NCBI GenBank assembly: GCA_023433185.1
Contig: JAEZEN010000500.1
Location: 1-17,418 of the forward strand
DNA from: Pseudomonadota bacterium
GTDB taxonomy: Bacteria; Pseudomonadota; Alphaproteobacteria; Rhizobiales; Kaistiaceae
Length of the DNA: 17,418 nucleotides
Direction of reading: 5' to 3'
This document shows, piece by piece, positions 15,137 to 17,418 of this stretch (within the stretch, counting starts at the first letter, position 1; each line of letters begins with the position of its first letter). Under the pieces are notes generated by a model. That model worked only from the letters and a program-made list of their open reading frames with translations. It was not told the DNA's origin and searched no databases. Both the position numbers and the translations under genes were made by a program.

Positions 15137-16222
15137 ATGTCGACCATCGAACTCAAGGACGTCACGAAGTACTTCGGCTCGCTGGCCGCGGTTCGCGATG
15201 TCGACCTGTCGGTCGGCGCCGGTGAGACCGTCTGCCTGCTCGGGCCATCGGGCTGCGGGAAGACGACGACGCTCAGGATCGTGGCCGGGCTGGAGGCGGC
15301 TTCCGGCGGCGAGGTGTTCATCGCCGGCAGGCGCGTGAACGACCTGTCGCCGGCGGAACGCGACATCGCCATGGTGTTCCAGTTCTACGCCCTCTACCCC
15401 TCGCTCACTGTCGGCGAGAACATTGCTTTCCCGCTCTACTACGAGCGCCTGTCGTCCGCCGACCGCGAGCGGCGGGTGCGGAAGGCGGCTGAGACGCTCG
15501 ATCTCACGGCCGTCCTCGGGCGCCTGCCGGGGCAGGTTTCGGAGGGCGAGAAGCAGCGAGTCGCGGTCGCCCGGGCCATTGTCCGCGACCCCAGCTGCTT
15601 CCTGTTCGACGAGCCGCTTTCCCGGCTCGACGTCGAGCTTCGCCACACCATGCGCGGCCAGATCAAGGAAGTGCTCACCGGCCTGTCGAAGGCGACCGTG
15701 ATCGTCACCCACGACCAGCTCGAGGCGCTCACCATGGCGGACCGCATCGCCATCATGCGGGACGGTCTGATCGAGCAGGTCGCCTCGCCGCACGCGATCT
15801 TCGCCGAGCCTGCAAACGTCTTCGTCGCCGGCTTCATCGGCACGCCGCAGATGAACCTGATCGAGGCCACGTTCGCCGAAGTGGCGGAGGGGGAGGCCGA
15901 GCTTGCCTTCAGCGATCAGCGGATCCGGCTGCCGGTGAACGGCGCCGCGGCCGGACTCGCCGGCAGCAAGAGCATGACCTTCGGCGTCAGGCCGCGGGCC
16001 TTCTCGGTCGCAGGCGCGGCGAGCGAACACACCCTGTCCGGTTCGGTCGAACTGATCGAGCCGATGGGGGCCGAGACCCTGGCCCATGTTCGCTGCGGCG
16101 GCCTCGACATCCGGGTGGTCGTGCCGCGCGAGATTCGCCTGAAGCCCGGCCAGGTCGTCCATCTCGCCTGCGACCCCGGACAGGCCCATTTCTTCGACGC
16201 CGACGGGAGGGCGGTTCGGTGA
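15137..16222 (+). CDS. ABC importer ATPase 2 (MalK/UgpC-like) with a degenerate signature motif
   Basis: This encodes 361 residues. Walker A is GPSGCGKTTT (36-45), the Q-loop is FQFYALYP (Gln82), and Walker B is CFLFDEP with Glu159. The switch is VTHDQLEA with His192 intact. The signature motif, usually LSGGQ, is VSEGEK (134-139): the first Gly is Glu. A MalK-type C-terminal domain follows, including GVRPRAFSV. The spacing after permease 2 is 10 bases, and an AGGA precedes the ATG. The stop overlaps the next gene (GTGA). Its defects are the mirror of those in ATPase 1, whose signature is near normal and whose H-loop is lost. Two diverged copies in one operon therefore point to a dedicated heterodimer. 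The architecture recalls GlpS/GlpT of the rhizobial glycerol importer, but the substrate here is not known. Confidence 0.94.
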   Translation: MSTIELKDVTKYFGSLAAVRDVDLSVGAGETVCLLGPSGCGKTTTLRIVAGLEAASGGEVFIAGRRVNDLSPAERDIAMVFQFYALYPSLTVGENIAFPLYYERLSSADRERRVRKAAETLDLTAVLGRLPGQVSEGEKQRVAVARAIVRDPSCFLFDEPLSRLDVELRHTMRGQIKEVLTGLSKATVIVTHDQLEALTMADRIAIMRDGLIEQVASPHAIFAEPANVFVAGFIGTPQMNLIEATFAEVAEGEAELAFSDQRIRLPVNGAAAGLAGSKSMTFGVRPRAFSVAGAASEHTLSGSVELIEPMGAETLAHVRCGGLDIRVVVPREIRLKPGQVVHLACDPGQAHFFDADGRAVR

Positions 16223-16542
16223 GCGACAAGACCTCAACCCCGGAGACCGGCATGTCGCCCCGCACCGCGGGGCTCATCGAATTCACCATCATCGGCCTCT
16301 GCATCCTCTCGCTGGTGATGATCTTCCAGCCGTTCTCGCTGCTTCTCTTCACGATCGGCTGCGTGCTGGTCGTGTTCGGCGCGCTGGCCTTCAACCTCGT
16401 GCCCCTTGCGGTCCCCGGCGTGCCGCTGCGCTCCGTGGTCACGGCCGGCGTCATCGTCCTCGTGCTGCTCGTGGTGATCGCCGGCCTCGCCATTCTCGCG
16501 GCCTGGCTCTACGGCGTCTATTTCGTAACGCCGATCGGATAG
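16219..16542 (+). CDS. Small three-helix membrane protein of the ABC operon
   Basis: This encodes 107 residues from a GTG at 16219 that overlaps the ATPase 2 stop by four bases, with GGAGGGCGG upstream. A hydrophilic N-terminus of about 16 residues is followed by three hydrophobic helices, around residues 18-38, 41-64 and 70-98, with short loops. It has no catalytic motif. The position, tightly coupled to the ATPase gene, suggests an accessory subunit of the importer. Glycerol-type two-ATPase operons also carry a small membrane protein (DUF2160), but I cannot confirm that this one belongs to that family. An alternative is an unrelated membrane protein that merely shares the transcript. Confidence 0.85.
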   Translation: MSDKTSTPETGMSPRTAGLIEFTIIGLCILSLVMIFQPFSLLLFTIGCVLVVFGALAFNLVPLAVPGVPLRSVVTAGVIVLVLLVVIAGLAILAAWLYGVYFVTPIG

Positions 16543-16578
16543 ATCGGGCGCGGGCCCCGGGAAGGAGCAACGCCGACG

Positions 16579-17409
16579 ATGCCGGCCATCGCCCGGAGTG
16601 CGATCCTCGAACGGCTGCAGGATCTGGTCCGCCGCCGCGTGCCGATCGTCGGCGGTGGCGCCGGGACCGGCCTCTCGGCCAAGTGCGAGGAGGCCGGCGG
16701 CATCGACCTCATCGTCGTCTACAATTCGGGCCGCTACCGCATGGCGGGACGCGGCTCGGCGGCGGGCCTGCTCGCCTACGGCAATGCCAACGAGATCGTC
16801 GTCGAGATGGCGCGCGAGGTGCTGCCCGTGGTGCGGCGCACCCCGGTCCTGGCCGGCGTCAACGGCACTGACCCCTTCGTCCTGATGCCGCAGTTCCTCG
16901 CCTCGCTGAAGGCGATGGGCTTCTCAGGCGTCCAGAACTTCCCGACCGTCGGCCTGTTCGACGGCCGCATGCGGGTCGCCTTCGAGGAGACAGGCATGGG
17001 CTACGGCCTCGAGGTCGACATGATCCGCGCCGCCCATGAGCTCGACCTGCTCACCACCCCCTATGTCTTCGCTCCCGACGAGGCGGGGGCGATGGCCGAG
17101 GCCGGGGCGGACATCGTCGTCGCCCACCTGGGCGTCACCACCGGCGGTGCGACCGGGGCCGTGAGCGCCATGAGCCTCGCCGACTGCGTTCCGGTGATCG
17201 ATGCCATCGCCGAAGCGGCCATGGCGGTGCGGCGCGACATCATCGTCCTCTGCCATGGCGGCCCGATCTCCATGCCGGACGATGCCGGCTTCATCCTCCG
17301 CGAGTGCCGTGCCTGTCACGGCTTCTACGGTGCCTCGAGCATGGAGCGCCTGCCGGTCGAGACGGCGCTCGTTGCGCAGACGCGGAGTTTCAAGGCGATC
17401 ACGTTCTGA
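16579..17409 (+). CDS. Phosphoenolpyruvate-hydrolase-like TIM-barrel protein (Tm-1 C-domain family)
   Basis: This encodes 276 residues, full length for the family; AAGGAG at 16562-16567 precedes the ATG by 11 bases. Conserved features: [22 protein letters not shown] (read in part) at about 23-44, [13 protein letters not shown] at 48-60, AYGNAN at 66-71, FPTVGLFDG mid-chain, [21 protein letters not shown] and near the end [12 protein letters not shown]. This is the pattern of proteins annotated as phosphoenolpyruvate hydrolase family, a TIM barrel fused to an N-terminal ATP-binding domain in plant Tm-1 proteins. In bacteria the two domains are often separate neighbouring genes, so a Tm-1-like (UPF0261) gene may begin just beyond 17418. 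The true reaction is not established to my knowledge. Here it is the last visible gene of a transport operon, 36 bases after the membrane protein, and probably acts on the imported compound. Confidence 0.88.
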   Translation: MPAIARSAILERLQDLVRRRVPIVGGGAGTGLSAKCEEAGGIDLIVVYNSGRYRMAGRGSAAGLLAYGNANEIVVEMAREVLPVVRRTPVLAGVNGTDPFVLMPQFLASLKAMGFSGVQNFPTVGLFDGRMRVAFEETGMGYGLEVDMIRAAHELDLLTTPYVFAPDEAGAMAEAGADIVVAHLGVTTGGATGAVSAMSLADCVPVIDAIAEAAMAVRRDIIVLCHGGPISMPDDAGFILRECRACHGFYGASSMERLPVETALVAQTRSFKAITF

Positions 17410-17418
17410 CGGCGGCGA

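Noticed and set aside
11577..15372. Three long open minus-strand frames opposite the binding-protein and permease genes
   Set aside because: Their composition (Val/Leu/Asp/Glu/Arg/Gly-rich, no family signature) is that of antisense to GC-rich genes. The plus-strand ABC genes explain the whole interval.

Overview
The window is GC-rich, close-packed chromosomal DNA. Codons mostly end in G or C, and the gene families are typical of an alphaproteobacterium, probably of the order Hyphomicrobiales. That placement rests on gene content and protein style only; no rRNA or tRNA gene is present. I found no CRISPR array, transposase, integrase or plasmid/phage gene.

Left part (1-4800): the 3' part of the 2-oxoglutarate dehydrogenase E2 gene (sucB/odhB) comes first. 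The E3 gene lpdA follows about 2.1 kb downstream. Between them lie two overlapping small genes, a membrane-anchored cap protein and a pentapeptide-repeat protein, that look like one YjbI-type protein split in two. A second, 92%-identical copy of the last 96 bp of sucB follows them, so the pair sits between two sucB 3' ends. This resembles a small element integrated at the end of a housekeeping gene, as e14 is at icd in E. coli. A secreted protein of unknown function is encoded on the minus strand before lpdA, and a six-cysteine cytoplasmic protein follows it.

Middle part (4800-9260): an 83-aa exported lipoprotein-like protein, an SLC13/ArsB-type anion permease, a secreted DUF3859-like protein and two divergent aldo/keto reductases (one YajO-like, one YghZ-like). 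Perfect hairpins lie at two gene boundaries and probably act as terminators.

Right part (9270-17418): a minus-strand PAS-AraC regulator diverges, across about 390 bp of non-coding DNA, from a seven-gene plus-strand operon. Its order is ATPase, periplasmic binding protein, permease, permease, second ATPase, three-helix membrane protein, and a TIM-barrel protein of the phosphoenolpyruvate-hydrolase-like/Tm-1 C-domain family. The transporter is CUT1-like in layout and resembles the two-ATPase glycerol (Glp) ABC importers. Its two ATPases carry complementary defects: the first lacks the H-loop histidine and the second has a degenerate signature motif. Together they predict one canonical and one degenerate ATP site. 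The substrate is unknown. The regulator probably senses a small ligand through its PAS domain and controls the operon, and the TIM-barrel enzyme probably acts on the imported compound. The operon may continue past the window end.
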